Positions 8,036 through 17,026 of a stretch of DNA of 64,000 nt are shown piece after piece. The translations under genes were made by a program, and so were the position numbers. This stretch comes from Lachnospiraceae bacterium. Its GTDB lineage: Bacteria > Bacillota > Clostridia > Lachnospirales > Lachnospiraceae. A model generated the notes under the pieces. It saw only the letters and a list, made by a program, of their open reading frames with translations, did not search any database and was not told the DNA's origin. Numbering within the stretch: position 1 is the first letter of the stretch; each line of letters begins with the position of its first letter. The DNA lies in contig JAFVCL010000008.1 of assembly GCA_017479285.1 (NCBI GenBank), positions 1 through 64,000 of the forward strand, given 5' to 3'.

Positions 8036-10249
8036 ATGGAAACAATCAGAGGCTACATAGATAAATTTATACATGAGAGCGCAGACGGTGTATTTAAGAT
8101 CCTCGTTCTTGTCTCGAAGGGAAAGGAGACAGTCTGCCTTGGTAATTGCAGTGATCTCGAGATAGGTGAGAATGTAGAGCTGGAAGGCGAATTCTTTGAT
8201 GCACCCGGCTACGGGAAGGAATTCAGGATTTCTTCGTACAGAGTCCATATTCCGGAGGACAGTGAGAGCATTGAGAGATATCTCGGCTCCGGGGCAATCA
8301 AGGGGCTCGGAATGGTCCTTGCCGCGAGAATAGTAGAGAAGTTCGGGGATGATACTCTCCGTATAATCGACGAGGAGCCGGAAAGGCTTGCTGAGATAAA
8401 AGGGGTCAGTAGGAGACGCGCGATGGAGATCGCGGTTCAGGTGGAAGAAAAGAGGGATCTTCGTGACGCGATGATATTTCTCTCACAGTACGGGATCTCC
8501 CAAAACCTTTCTGTGAAGATCTTTGACACTTACGGAATATCCCTGAAAAAAGTCATGAAGGAGAATCCCTATAAACTGGCGGAGGATATCAGGGGAGTCG
8601 GATTTATTACTGCCGATAATATCGCTCTTAAAATGGGCATTCCGGAGAATTCCGCCCACAGGATACGCTGTGCTATGCTCTATATTTTGCAGCAGGCATC
8701 CGGGGAGGGACATACCTATCTCCCTGTGGGTGAGCTTATGTCCAGAGTAAAGGAACTTATAAATACTGATGAAGAGATCATAAAAAACGAACTTTCCGGG
8801 CTTACCCTTGACAGGAAGGTCATAATAAGGGATGAAAAAGCGTACACGGCTCAATTCTTCTATGCGGAGCAAAACTGCGCAAGGCTTTTAAACGATCTTA
8901 ACATGCCCCTTGAAAGATTTACGGGTGAAGATGAGGAGATACTGCTGGGGAAGCTTAAAACCGTGGCAGGTGCACAGGGGATGGATGTAGACAGGATTCA
9001 GCTTGAGGCTGTCGAGGGCTGTATAAAAAACAGCGTATTTATCCTTACCGGAGGCCCCGGTACAGGAAAGACAACGACCATCAATCTTATGATAGGTTAT
9101 TTCCTGTCCTGCCAAATGAGCGTAATGCTCGCTGCTCCGACGGGTCGCGCGGCAAAGAGGATGAGCGAGGCTACGGGCTTCGAGGCAATGACTATACACA
9201 GACTTCTTGAGGTGGGCGGAGGTCAGGATAATGACAGCAATATGTATTTCCAGAAAAATGAGGAATCACCGTTAGAGACGGATGTTATAATCATTGATGA
9301 GGTTTCAATGGTTGATATCCTGCTTTTTCAGGGACTTTTAAAAGCCATTGTCCCGGGAACGAGGCTGATACTTGTGGGAGACGCGGCCCAGCTTCCGAGC
9401 GTCGGCCCGGGGCAGGTTCTGCGGGAACTTATTGACAGTGGGGCATTTCCCTGCCAAAAGCTAAAAAAAATATTCCGTCAGGCCGAGGACAGCGATATTG
9501 TGGTAAATGCCCACAAGATCAATAAGGGGGAGGACATAAGGCTTGATACCGCGTCTAAGGATTTCCTTTTCCTTGAGAGGGATTCCTATAGTACCATCCG
9601 TGAGATAATGGTATGGATGATGAAGGATAAGCTTCCCGGATACTGCGATGCGGATGTTTTTGATATCCAGGTGCTTACTCCCGTAAGGAGGGGGATGCTT
9701 GGATGTGTCGAGCTGAATACTTACCTTCAGGGTATCCTGAATCCGCCCGAAGCAGGCAAAAGGGAGCATATGTCCGGGGACATACTATTCCGTGAGGGCG
9801 ACAAGGTAATGCAGGTAAAAAACGATTATAAGCTTGAGTGGAATATATACGGAAATTACAGGACGATAATCGAGAGCGGACTCGGTGTTTTTAACGGGGA
9901 TACGGGAATCATTACCGAGATAGACGAGGCAGCAGGCATGATGAAGGTAAGATTTGATGACAGACGGGTAGCCGTGTATCCCTTTGCGATACTTGATGAA
10001 TTAGAACCGGCTTACGCCATTACCATACATAAATCCCAGGGTTCGGAGTACCCCGCAGTGATAATCCCTATGCTGGATGTGCCGGAGATAATGAGATACC
10101 GTAACCTTCTCTATACCGGCGTTACAAGGGGGAAAAAATGCGTTGTCCTGCTGGGAAGATCGTCGATAGTAAGGGAAATGATCAAAAATGAGAGCGGGAA
10201 AAGCAGGTATACTTCGTTAAGGGAAAGGATAGCTGAGATTTGCGGATAA
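8036..10249 (+). CDS. recD2: RecD2 helicase (SF1B, RecD-like, AddAB/RecBC-independent)
   Basis: 737 residues. RecD2 unwinds DNA 5' to 3' in repair and recombination in bacteria lacking RecBC. In order: an N-terminal OB-like part (to about 90), helix-hairpin-helix repeats (GAIKGLGMVLAARIVEKFG, IKGVSRRRAMEIA, IRGVGFITADNIA), then the motor with Walker A GGPGTGKTTT at about 339-348, Walker B IIDEVSMVD around D421, LVGDAAQLPSVGPG, and the C-terminal UvrD-like motif YAITIHKSQGSEYP followed by LLYTGVTRGKK. The frame is open upstream to 7934 inside the neighbouring gene, but homology starts at METIRGYIDKF, so ATG 8036 is chosen; its ribosome binding site is weak. Confidence 0.93.
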   Translation: METIRGYIDKFIHESADGVFKILVLVSKGKETVCLGNCSDLEIGENVELEGEFFDAPGYGKEFRISSYRVHIPEDSESIERYLGSGAIKGLGMVLAARIVEKFGDDTLRIIDEEPERLAEIKGVSRRRAMEIAVQVEEKRDLRDAMIFLSQYGISQNLSVKIFDTYGISLKKVMKENPYKLAEDIRGVGFITADNIALKMGIPENSAHRIRCAMLYILQQASGEGHTYLPVGELMSRVKELINTDEEIIKNELSGLTLDRKVIIRDEKAYTAQFFYAEQNCARLLNDLNMPLERFTGEDEEILLGKLKTVAGAQGMDVDRIQLEAVEGCIKNSVFILTGGPGTGKTTTINLMIGYFLSCQMSVMLAAPTGRAAKRMSEATGFEAMTIHRLLEVGGGQDNDSNMYFQKNEESPLETDVIIIDEVSMVDILLFQGLLKAIVPGTRLILVGDAAQLPSVGPGQVLRELIDSGAFPCQKLKKIFRQAEDSDIVVNAHKINKGEDIRLDTASKDFLFLERDSYSTIREIMVWMMKDKLPGYCDADVFDIQVLTPVRRGMLGCVELNTYLQGILNPPEAGKREHMSGDILFREGDKVMQVKNDYKLEWNIYGNYRTIIESGLGVFNGDTGIITEIDEAAGMMKVRFDDRRVAVYPFAILDELEPAYAITIHKSQGSEYPAVIIPMLDVPEIMRYRNLLYTGVTRGKKCVVLLGRSSIVREMIKNESGKSRYTSLRERIAEICG

Positions 10250-10995
10250 ACAAAACAGATATAAGTGGCAGGGCTATGAAGGGGCTTAAGGATTTATACA
10301 AGAATCTGGTCAATTTGATTTTCCCTGCGAGATGTCCGTATTGCGACGGGATCGTCACCCCATTCGGGGAAAGGATACACACGGATTGTATCAGGAAAAT
10401 GAAGCTGCAGAAGTCACCGTATTGTTTGAAATGCGGGAGAGGCATATCCGGGGATGAAAAGTACTGTAAGGACTGCCGCGAAAGGAAGCACGATTTTTTA
10501 AGAGGGAGATGCCTCTATGAGTATTCCTCGGCCGCCCATTCGATATACCGGTTTAAATACGGAGGGAGAAGGGAATATGCAGCGTATTATGGAGAGCAGA
10601 TAGGGGAATATTTCGGTGATTTCATTAAAAGAGCTGCTCCTGACGCGCTGGTTCCGATACCGATACATAAAAAGAGATATGCAAAGCGGGGATACAACCA
10701 GGCTCAGCTCCTTGCAGACGAGATTTCAAGGGCTGTGGGTGTGCCGGTTTTGCCTGATCTGCTTAAGAGGACGCGAAATACCATACCGCTGAAGCTGTTG
10801 TCTCCCGAAGAGCGACAAAAAAATCTTAAAAATGCTTTTATTGTGAGCAAAAATAGTGTAGAATTAAAAACGATTATACTTATCGATGATATATACACAA
10901 CGGGTGCTACGATGGACGAGGCTTCAAGGACTCTTCACAGGGCGGGAATACCCGATGTGTATTTTGTAGCGCTCACGGGTGGAAGAGGTCTGTGA
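10240..10995 (+). CDS. comF: ComF-family phosphoribosyltransferase-like protein
   Basis: About 240-251 residues. ComF proteins are needed for transformation in Bacillus and have an N-terminal zinc-ribbon pair and a C-terminal PRTase fold. Both are visible: CPYC near residue 32, CLKCG then CKDC near 62-80, and the PRPP loop IILIDDIYTTGAT near 220, preceded by VPIPIHKKRYAKRGYNQAQLLA. Start choice is uncertain. TTG at 10240 overlaps the recD2 stop by 10 bases and has AAAGGAT upstream; ATG at 10276 has only AGGG. The family-conserved part begins shortly after the second, so both are possible. The DNA-uptake role is known for the family; whether this organism is competent is unknown. Confidence 0.85.
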   Translation: MRINKTDISGRAMKGLKDLYKNLVNLIFPARCPYCDGIVTPFGERIHTDCIRKMKLQKSPYCLKCGRGISGDEKYCKDCRERKHDFLRGRCLYEYSSAAHSIYRFKYGGRREYAAYYGEQIGEYFGDFIKRAAPDALVPIPIHKKRYAKRGYNQAQLLADEISRAVGVPVLPDLLKRTRNTIPLKLLSPEERQKNLKNAFIVSKNSVELKTIILIDDIYTTGATMDEASRTLHRAGIPDVYFVALTGGRGL

Positions 10996-11067
10996 TGAGC
11001 CGCTTTACTCGATCTGGAAGTAATCGCAATTTGTGCCGGGAATGGTGCAATACAGGAGGTATTATTT

Positions 11068-11484
11068 ATGAATGTCAGAAATTGTCGCAAATGCGGAAGA
11101 ATGTTTAACTACATTTCAGGTCAGCCCATCTGTCAGAACTGCAAGGAACTCATGGAGGCAAAATTCCAGGAGGTAAAGGAATATATCCGTGAGCATAAGG
11201 GAGTGGGCATAAATGAGGTTGCGGAGGCATGTGATGTCGAGCCCCACCAGATAACCCAATGGCTTCGCGACGACAGACTCGAGGTTACCGAGGATTCTGC
11301 AATGATGCTTACCTGCGAGAGCTGCGGCGCTCCGATAAGATCGGGCAAATACTGTGACAAATGCCGCAACAATATGACGAGTACCTTTGGTCAGATGACC
11401 AAGGATTATAATGCACAGAAGGCCGCAGCCGCCGCTGCCGCAAACAAGAATGACAAGGACAATCCCAGAATGAGATTCCTTTGA
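11068..11484 (+). CDS. YvyF/TIGR03826-type flagellar operon protein
   Basis: 138 residues with two zinc-binding ends and a helix-turn-helix core. An N-terminal CRKCG...CQNC pair is followed by a long helix (VKEYIREHKGVGINEVAEACDV), a turn and recognition-like helix (EPHQITQWLRDDRLEV), and a second CESCG...CDKC pair. This matches the YvyF family found between comF and flagellar genes in Bacillus; the comF neighbour agrees. The C-terminal Ala-rich stretch (KAAAAAAANK) is linker-like. A strong AGGAGGT ribosome binding site precedes ATG 11068. No FlgM or other flagellar gene follows here, so the link with motility is only by family. A regulatory or DNA-binding role is inferred from the HTH. Confidence 0.75.
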   Translation: MNVRNCRKCGRMFNYISGQPICQNCKELMEAKFQEVKEYIREHKGVGINEVAEACDVEPHQITQWLRDDRLEVTEDSAMMLTCESCGAPIRSGKYCDKCRNNMTSTFGQMTKDYNAQKAAAAAAANKNDKDNPRMRFL

Positions 11485-11501
11485 TCTGAAGGTAAAGATC
11501 T

Positions 11502-11891
11502 ATGCTTAACAGAGAAAAGGTCATACTTATGACCAGAATGGCCTCATACGAAAACGGAAAGGGAAAGGAAAATCTCCGCATTGGAACCTACTTCCGGAGC
11601 GACTATATTTTTTCCTCGATCATAAAAGCGATATTTGCTGTCACTATTTCCTTTGTGTTCGGGCTGGGGCTTTATATCTACTACAATTTTGAGGAATTCC
11701 TGGCGAATATTTACGAGATGGATCTGCTCGCTCTTTTTCAGTCGTTTTGGAAATACTATCTGATCGTGCTGATCATATATGTCGCAATTTCGTATGTGAT
11801 CGCGTTTATCAGGTATATGCTTGCTGTTAGGAATATACGCAAGTACAAGAGCAACCTCAAGAAAATCAGAAAGCTGCAAAAGAAGCAATGA
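11502..11891 (+). CDS. Small membrane protein of unknown function
   Basis: 129 residues: a polar N-terminal 35, two hydrophobic helices (IIKAIFAVTISFVFGLGLYIY and YYLIVLIIYVAISYVIAFI) joined by an acidic loop, and a strongly basic, coiled-coil-like C-terminal tail (NIRKYKSNLKKIRKLQKKQ). I do not recognise the family. Its stop overlaps the start of the next membrane gene (ATGA at 11888-11891), so the two are translated together, and they lead into the cdaA-cdaR-glmM operon. A role at the membrane near cell-wall or c-di-AMP functions is a guess from position only. Confidence 0.7.
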   Translation: MLNREKVILMTRMASYENGKGKENLRIGTYFRSDYIFSSIIKAIFAVTISFVFGLGLYIYYNFEEFLANIYEMDLLALFQSFWKYYLIVLIIYVAISYVIAFIRYMLAVRNIRKYKSNLKKIRKLQKKQ

Positions 11892-13009
11892 ACAGATTAT
11901 TTGAAATAAGAACTAAAATCCTTGAGATATATTATAAGTATGACGCTTTTATCATACCGGCCGTAAAGCTCATAATGGCATTTATCGTTTTCCATACGAT
12001 AAATACCCGTATGGGTTATTTCGACACCATAAATAATGTTGCGATAGAGCTTATTGCATCGCTTCTCTGTTCCTTCCTGCCCAGCGGGATTATTTTGATA
12101 ATAGCGGCCGCGTTCAGTCTGCTGCATATGTATCACCTGTCGATCATCGTAGCGGCGTTGGGGCTGGTGATTTATCTTATTCTCTATATCCTGTTTCTCA
12201 GGTTTGCTCCGAAGGCATCCCTTGTAGTTGCTATTACGCCGGTGCTCATGCTCTGGAAGATTCCCTATATTCTTCCGATCATTCTCGGGCTCATCGCAGG
12301 TCCGGGAACAACGGTTGCAATGGGGTGCGGAGTAATAGCTTACGGATTTCTCAAGATAATCAACTCGAATTCGGCAACGATGGCAACAATGGAACTTACA
12401 GACGCGGCCGACCAGTTAAAACTTATAATTGACGAGCTGCTGGCAAGCAAAGGGCTTCTTATGGTTGTTGCCGCCTTTGTTATTACAATGCTGGTGGTTT
12501 ATTTCCTCCGCAGACTTCCGATCAATCATAATTGGGATATTGCCATTGGAGCAGGTGTGGTGGTTCAGATAGTTACATTGCTCATCGGCGATGTGATAAT
12601 GGATACCGGTATTTCCTTCATAAACATCATTCTTGTATCGATCCTGGCTGTAGTTATAGGATTTGTTATTAAGTTCTTCAGGTATTGCGTTGACTTTAAC
12701 CGGACGGAAAATGTCCAGTTTGAGGATGACGATTATTACTACTATGTCAAGGCGGTTCCCAAGATCTCCCTCGGGGAGAGCTCCGGCAGAGTAAGGCGGA
12801 TAAACCGCCGCAAGGAAGGTGCTGTCAGCCTGAGAGCCGGAAGAAGAGACGGTTATGAGGACATACCCGAGGAATATTATTCAGACGAGTTTAACGGTTA
12901 TGATGAGAACGGATATTACGAGGACAACGGGTACACTGAGGACGGCACATATTACGGGGAGGACGGACTCGGAGACGATCTGACGGAGGTCAGTCTCGAC
13001 AATAAATAA
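11888..13009 (+). CDS. Polytopic membrane protein with acidic Tyr/Asp-rich tail, upstream of cdaA
   Basis: 373 residues. About eight hydrophobic helices fill residues 20-265. A cytoplasmic or external tail of about 100 residues follows, first DDDYYYYVKAVPK, then a basic patch (RVRRINRRKEG) and a final stretch rich in Tyr, Asp, Glu and Gly. No known enzyme motif was found. Start ATG 11888 overlaps the stop of the upstream small membrane gene. cdaA begins 26 bases after its stop. Because it sits directly before the diadenylate cyclase operon, it could interact with CdaA/CdaR, but this is inference from position only. The family is unknown to me. Confidence 0.7.
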   Translation: MNRLFEIRTKILEIYYKYDAFIIPAVKLIMAFIVFHTINTRMGYFDTINNVAIELIASLLCSFLPSGIILIIAAAFSLLHMYHLSIIVAALGLVIYLILYILFLRFAPKASLVVAITPVLMLWKIPYILPIILGLIAGPGTTVAMGCGVIAYGFLKIINSNSATMATMELTDAADQLKLIIDELLASKGLLMVVAAFVITMLVVYFLRRLPINHNWDIAIGAGVVVQIVTLLIGDVIMDTGISFINIILVSILAVVIGFVIKFFRYCVDFNRTENVQFEDDDYYYYVKAVPKISLGESSGRVRRINRRKEGAVSLRAGRRDGYEDIPEEYYSDEFNGYDENGYYEDNGYTEDGTYYGEDGLGDDLTEVSLDNK

Positions 13010-13035
13010 TAATCCTTTCGGAGCAGAAATTTTTA

Positions 13036-13950
13036 ATGGAGTTTGTAACCAGAGCCATAAATTACCTGAAAAATATGGGTATATATATGACGACCGTACA
13101 ATGGCGCGATGTGATAGAGATTCTACTCATTGCGTTTTTGTTGTACTATATTCTGGCATGGATGAAGAACACCAGGGCATGGTCTCTACTGAAAGGAATA
13201 ATCGTCATCGCGCTATTTCTTGTTGTAGCATCCATTCTTAAGCTTGATACGATACTCTGGATAGCCAAAAATGTTGTAAATTACGCGGTTATCGCACTGC
13301 TGCTCGTATTGCAGCCCGAATTGCGGAAGGGTCTGGAAAATCTTGGGCGAAAGAATTTTCTCGGCGAGCTTCTCTCCACTACCGGAATGCATACGACCGA
13401 TGTGGAGAGGGTTACGGAAACCACGATCTCCGAGCTGGTTAAGGCATGCACCGAGATGGGAAAGGCAAGGACGGGAGCGCTTATCGTAATACAGAGAAAT
13501 GAGTTTCTCAGCGAGTACGAGACCACAGGTATTTCTATTGACGGTAAGGTTACGAGCGGTCTTCTTATTAATATTTTTGAAAAAAACACACCCCTGCATG
13601 ACGGCGCGGTGATAGTTGTCGGAAACAGAGTGACTGCTGCAACCTGTTATCTTCCGCTCTCCGATAATATGGCTCTCAGCAAGGATCTTGGCACAAGACA
13701 CCGGGCTGCTGTCGGAGTTTCTGAAAAGACGGATGCCATAACGATCATAGTTTCCGAGGAGACGGGAAGAATCTCGCTTGCCTTAGACGGAAAGATAGAA
13801 CCGATATCCGATGGAGAACAGCTGCGGAACCGTCTTACAAAACTTATGTCGAAAGACCGGGACAGGAAAAGCAGCAGAAGAAACAAAAAGAACGATAAAA
13901 GGGCGGTAAACAGCCCGTCCGTGGAGGGAGCTGCTGATGAAAAGAGTTAG
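13036..13950 (+). CDS. cdaA: CdaA, membrane diadenylate cyclase
   Basis: 304 residues. CdaA makes cyclic di-AMP from two ATP at the membrane, controlling potassium and osmolyte transport and wall homeostasis. Three N-terminal helices (to about residue 95) precede the DAC domain. The catalytic DGA motif is at 189-191 (LHDGAVIV) and the ATP-binding GTRHR at 219-223, both intact. The C-terminal 30 residues are basic and disordered. It overlaps cdaR by 14 bases, and glmM follows: the conserved cdaA-cdaR-glmM arrangement, in which CdaR and GlmM regulate the cyclase. Confidence 0.95.
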   Translation: MEFVTRAINYLKNMGIYMTTVQWRDVIEILLIAFLLYYILAWMKNTRAWSLLKGIIVIALFLVVASILKLDTILWIAKNVVNYAVIALLLVLQPELRKGLENLGRKNFLGELLSTTGMHTTDVERVTETTISELVKACTEMGKARTGALIVIQRNEFLSEYETTGISIDGKVTSGLLINIFEKNTPLHDGAVIVVGNRVTAATCYLPLSDNMALSKDLGTRHRAAVGVSEKTDAITIIVSEETGRISLALDGKIEPISDGEQLRNRLTKLMSKDRDRKSSRRNKKNDKRAVNSPSVEGAADEKS

Positions 13951-15217
13951 GGACTGGCTCCTCAAGGATTGGTGGCTTAAGATCGTTTCATTGATCCTGG
14001 CGGTAGTGATCTGGTTTGTCTGGATACAGATAGAGAATCCAACGATATCCAAGGATTATTCGAATGTTAAGGTCTCGATCATTAATGAAAGTGAGCTGAA
14101 CCCCGATAAAAAAGTTTGGGAGATCCTTAACAATTCCGATACTTTAAGAGTTACGGTGACCGCGCCGAAAACAGTAATAAACGGTCTTACCAGCGATGAT
14201 ATAATAGCGGAGGCGGATGCCTCAAAGATGAAGGATAACGAGATACCGATAACGCTTCGACTGGCAAGCGATGTGACATACGATTCGCTTGTATCGAACC
14301 ATGACTCCCTTTCTCTTGCTATCGAAGACAGGGTAAGAAGATATGTAAGGATCGTCCAGAGAACCTCCGGAGAGGTGGCAGAGGGTTATAAGTTCGGCGG
14401 TGTTACCATGGATCTTAATATGATCGAGATAACCGGACCGAAATCGGATGTTGATAAGGTTAGTTACGGTCAGATAGATATTGATATAGACGGAGTCAGT
14501 GAGTCACTTTCCGCGAATATCGAGATAGAACTTTACGATGCGGAGAATAATGCGCTTAACCTCTCATCGCTGACAAAGCAATCTGAGTATGTTCATGTCG
14601 AGGTAAATATCCTCGAGACCAAGAGAGTTCCAATCTACGCTTCAAAGATGGGAACCCCGGCGGAAGGATATATTTACGCGAGAAATCTTGAGGTTGCACC
14701 CGAGACCATACTGCTTGCCGGAACCAAGAGTTCTCTTCAGTCCATAAGCAGGATAAATATAACCGATCCGGTAGATATTTCCGGAGCTGAGGGAGATGTG
14801 GAGGCGGCAATAGATATAACGCCTTATCTGCCTGAAAATGTTTCTTTCGCGGATGATGACTTCGACGGGTATGTAAAGGTTACCGTGTTTGTGGAGCCCG
14901 AGGTTTCCCAAAGCTTTGCCGTAAGTCCGGACAGCGTGCAGATTGTGAATATACCCGATGGATATACATTTACTATCGAACCGGGAACCCTGTACTTTGA
15001 GATATCAGGACTCGAGACGGATATAAATGCGCTGGATATTGACAATACCTTCAAGGAAATTGATGTATCCGACTGGATGGATTTAAACGAAATCAAAACG
15101 CTTGAAGAGGGCGTATATGACATGAAGGTTTCGCTTAATCTGGGAAGTTCTCTTCGAACCGTCGGGGAGACGACTGCGAGAGTCATTGTGGAAAAAACAG
15201 AAGAAACAGGTAATTAA
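13937..15217 (+). CDS. cdaR: CdaR, YbbR-domain regulator of CdaA
   Basis: 426 residues: a short cytoplasmic start, one membrane helix at about 14-32 (WWLKIVSLILAVVIWFVW), then an outside part made of YbbR repeats, beta-rich segments of about 80-90 residues each (for example KRVPIYASKMGTPAEGYI). CdaR binds CdaA and modulates its activity. The ribosome binding site GGAGGG lies inside the end of cdaA and the genes overlap by 14 bases, so expression is coupled. glmM begins 14 bases after the stop. Length and repeat number are ordinary for Clostridia. Confidence 0.92.
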   Translation: MKRVRDWLLKDWWLKIVSLILAVVIWFVWIQIENPTISKDYSNVKVSIINESELNPDKKVWEILNNSDTLRVTVTAPKTVINGLTSDDIIAEADASKMKDNEIPITLRLASDVTYDSLVSNHDSLSLAIEDRVRRYVRIVQRTSGEVAEGYKFGGVTMDLNMIEITGPKSDVDKVSYGQIDIDIDGVSESLSANIEIELYDAENNALNLSSLTKQSEYVHVEVNILETKRVPIYASKMGTPAEGYIYARNLEVAPETILLAGTKSSLQSISRINITDPVDISGAEGDVEAAIDITPYLPENVSFADDDFDGYVKVTVFVEPEVSQSFAVSPDSVQIVNIPDGYTFTIEPGTLYFEISGLETDINALDIDNTFKEIDVSDWMDLNEIKTLEEGVYDMKVSLNLGSSLRTVGETTARVIVEKTEETGN

Positions 15218-15231
15218 AGGATATTTTTGAG

Positions 15232-16581
15232 ATGAGCAGAATGTTTGGAACGGACGGAGTCCGTGGTGTGGCAAATGATGAACTTACCCCGCAGCTTGCG
15301 ATGCAGCTCGGACAGGCGGGAGCCTATGTTCTTACGAAATCCAAGAACCATAAGCCGACAATAATGGTGGGATGTGATACCAGAATTTCCGGAGATATGC
15401 TTGCAAATGCGCTTATGGCGGGGGCCTGCAGTGTGGGAGCGAACTGCGTATATGTCGGAGTAGTACCTACTCCCGCAGTGGCATACCTTGTTAAGAAATA
15501 TATGGTCGATGCCGGGGTAGTGATATCTGCGTCCCACAATCCTGTCGAATTTAACGGGATCAAGTTCTTTGACGGGGACGGTTATAAGCTTCCGGATGCT
15601 CTTGAAGATGAGATCGAGGCACAGATTAAGAGTAATATGAAGGATATCAAGTTTCCCATAGGACCGGGTGTGGGAAAGATAAAGATCCGTACCGATGCCA
15701 GAGAGGAATATATTAACCACTCCGTAAGAGCGGTGAAGGTAGATCTTAGCGGAATGAAGATAGTTGTGGATTGCGCGGAAGGTGCTTCCTACTATACTTC
15801 CGTGGAGGCGCTTAACGCCTGTGGAGCAGAGGTGGTAGCAATACATAATCATCCGGACGGAACCAATATTAATGCGAACTGTGGCTCAACCCATATGGAA
15901 GAGCTTATGGCGAGAGTCGTATATGAAAAAGCTGCCGTGGGACTGGCGTTTGACGGAGATGCGGACAGACTTCTTGCGGTCGATGAGAATGGTAAGGTTG
16001 TAGACGGCGACCAGATCATGGCGATAATCGGCAACTATATGAAGGAACACGGAAAGCTTAAGGGAGATACCATCGTCGCCACGGTTATGAGTAATCTCGG
16101 TTTTTCTCTCAGCTGCGAGAAAAACGGCATAAAGCTCGAAAGAACCGCAGTCGGGGACAGGTATGTACTCGAGAGGATGAAGGAGATTGGCGGGTCGCTT
16201 GGCGGTGAGCAGAGCGGACATATAATCTTCCTCGACGAGAATACGACGGGAGACGGACTCCTCTCGGCGCTCCATCTTTTACAGGTTATGGTGGATACCG
16301 GAAAATCGCTTTCCGAGCTGGCGAAAATAATGGATGTACTTCCGCAGGCTCTTGTGGGAGCCAAGGTAGCGAACCACAAAAAGGAAAAGTATCTTGAATA
16401 TCCCGAGATTAAGGCGGCGATAGAGGAAGTTGAAAAGAAGTTTGCGGGCGAGGGTCGTGTGCTGATAAGACCTTCGGGAACCGAGCCTCTTGTAAGGGTA
16501 ATGATAGAGGGCAAGGATGCAGGCCTGATACAGGCAGAGGCAGAAAGACTTGCGATGCTTATACAGGATATTATGTTCTGA
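15232..16581 (+). CDS. glmM: GlmM, phosphoglucosamine mutase
   Basis: 449 residues. Converts glucosamine 6-phosphate to glucosamine 1-phosphate for UDP-GlcNAc synthesis, which feeds peptidoglycan and the glycan locus downstream. The phosphoserine is S101 in VVISASHNP; the metal-binding loop is DGDADR (about 243-248), the sugar-binding loop GGEQSGH and the phosphate-binding loop RPSGTEPLVR near the C-terminus. All are intact. Start MSRMFGTDGVRG is the family N-terminus, with AAGGA upstream. Last gene of the cdaA-cdaR-glmM operon; a separate promoter for ptsH follows. Confidence 0.96.
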   Translation: MSRMFGTDGVRGVANDELTPQLAMQLGQAGAYVLTKSKNHKPTIMVGCDTRISGDMLANALMAGACSVGANCVYVGVVPTPAVAYLVKKYMVDAGVVISASHNPVEFNGIKFFDGDGYKLPDALEDEIEAQIKSNMKDIKFPIGPGVGKIKIRTDAREEYINHSVRAVKVDLSGMKIVVDCAEGASYYTSVEALNACGAEVVAIHNHPDGTNINANCGSTHMEELMARVVYEKAAVGLAFDGDADRLLAVDENGKVVDGDQIMAIIGNYMKEHGKLKGDTIVATVMSNLGFSLSCEKNGIKLERTAVGDRYVLERMKEIGGSLGGEQSGHIIFLDENTTGDGLLSALHLLQVMVDTGKSLSELAKIMDVLPQALVGAKVANHKKEKYLEYPEIKAAIEEVEKKFAGEGRVLIRPSGTEPLVRVMIEGKDAGLIQAEAERLAMLIQDIMF

Positions 16582-16586
16582 TCTGC

Positions 16587-16615
16587 TTGAATTTACCTGA
16601 ATGATTTGGTATCAT
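16587..16615 (+). promoter_or_regulatory. Candidate sigma-A promoter for ptsH
   Basis: TTGAAT (16587-16592), a 17-base spacer and TATCAT (16610-16615). The transcript would start near 16622 and reach the GGAGG ribosome binding site at 16633-16637. Four of six bases match at -35 and five of six at -10. Confidence 0.55.
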
Positions 16616-16649
16616 TATTAGAGAAGTTTTTTGGAGGAACAGTGCAAAA

Positions 16650-16913
16650 ATGGTTAGTCAGAAGGTAGTTATTAAGAACCCTACCGGACTTCACTTAAGA
16701 CCGGCAGGCATCTTATGCAAAGAGGCTATGCAATTTAAATCGCTTATTACCTTTAAGGTTAAGGATACAACGGCAAACGCCAAGAGTGTACTCAGTGTGT
16801 TGGGAGCATGTGTTAAATGTGGAGATGAGATTGAGCTTGTCTGTGAGGGCGATGACGAAGCGGAAGCTTTGGAGGCACTCGTAAGAGCGATTGAAACCGG
16901 ACTTGGAGAATGA
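16650..16913 (+). CDS. ptsH: HPr phosphocarrier protein
   Basis: 87 residues, full length. HPr passes phosphate from enzyme I to PTS sugar transporters and, when phosphorylated on Ser46 by HPr kinase, serves carbon catabolite control. The catalytic His15 stands in GLHLRPAG and the regulatory Ser46 in NAKSVLSVLG; both are present, so this is a true HPr and not a Crh-like protein that lacks the histidine. It has its own likely promoter and ends at a good terminator. In many Clostridia this HPr lies just upstream of dnaE; here dnaE is 30 kb away. Confidence 0.95.
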   Translation: MVSQKVVIKNPTGLHLRPAGILCKEAMQFKSLITFKVKDTTANAKSVLSVLGACVKCGDEIELVCEGDDEAEALEALVRAIETGLGE

Positions 16914-16920
16914 TTTTAGG

Positions 16921-16952
16921 CGCGCCGTATTTTATGCGACGCGTTTTTTCTT
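16921..16952 (+). terminator. Rho-independent terminator after ptsH
   Basis: Arms CGCGCCGTAT (16921-16930) and ATGCGACGCG (16934-16943) pair with one mismatch and one G-U around a TTT loop, followed by TTTTTTCTT. It separates the housekeeping block from the glycan locus. Confidence 0.75.
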
Positions 16953-17026
16953 GCAGGAAAGCCCTTCACCACTTCCTGTATTGTTTGAACGATCAATGTG
17001 TCTGATGTTTTTTATTTGGGGATTTT

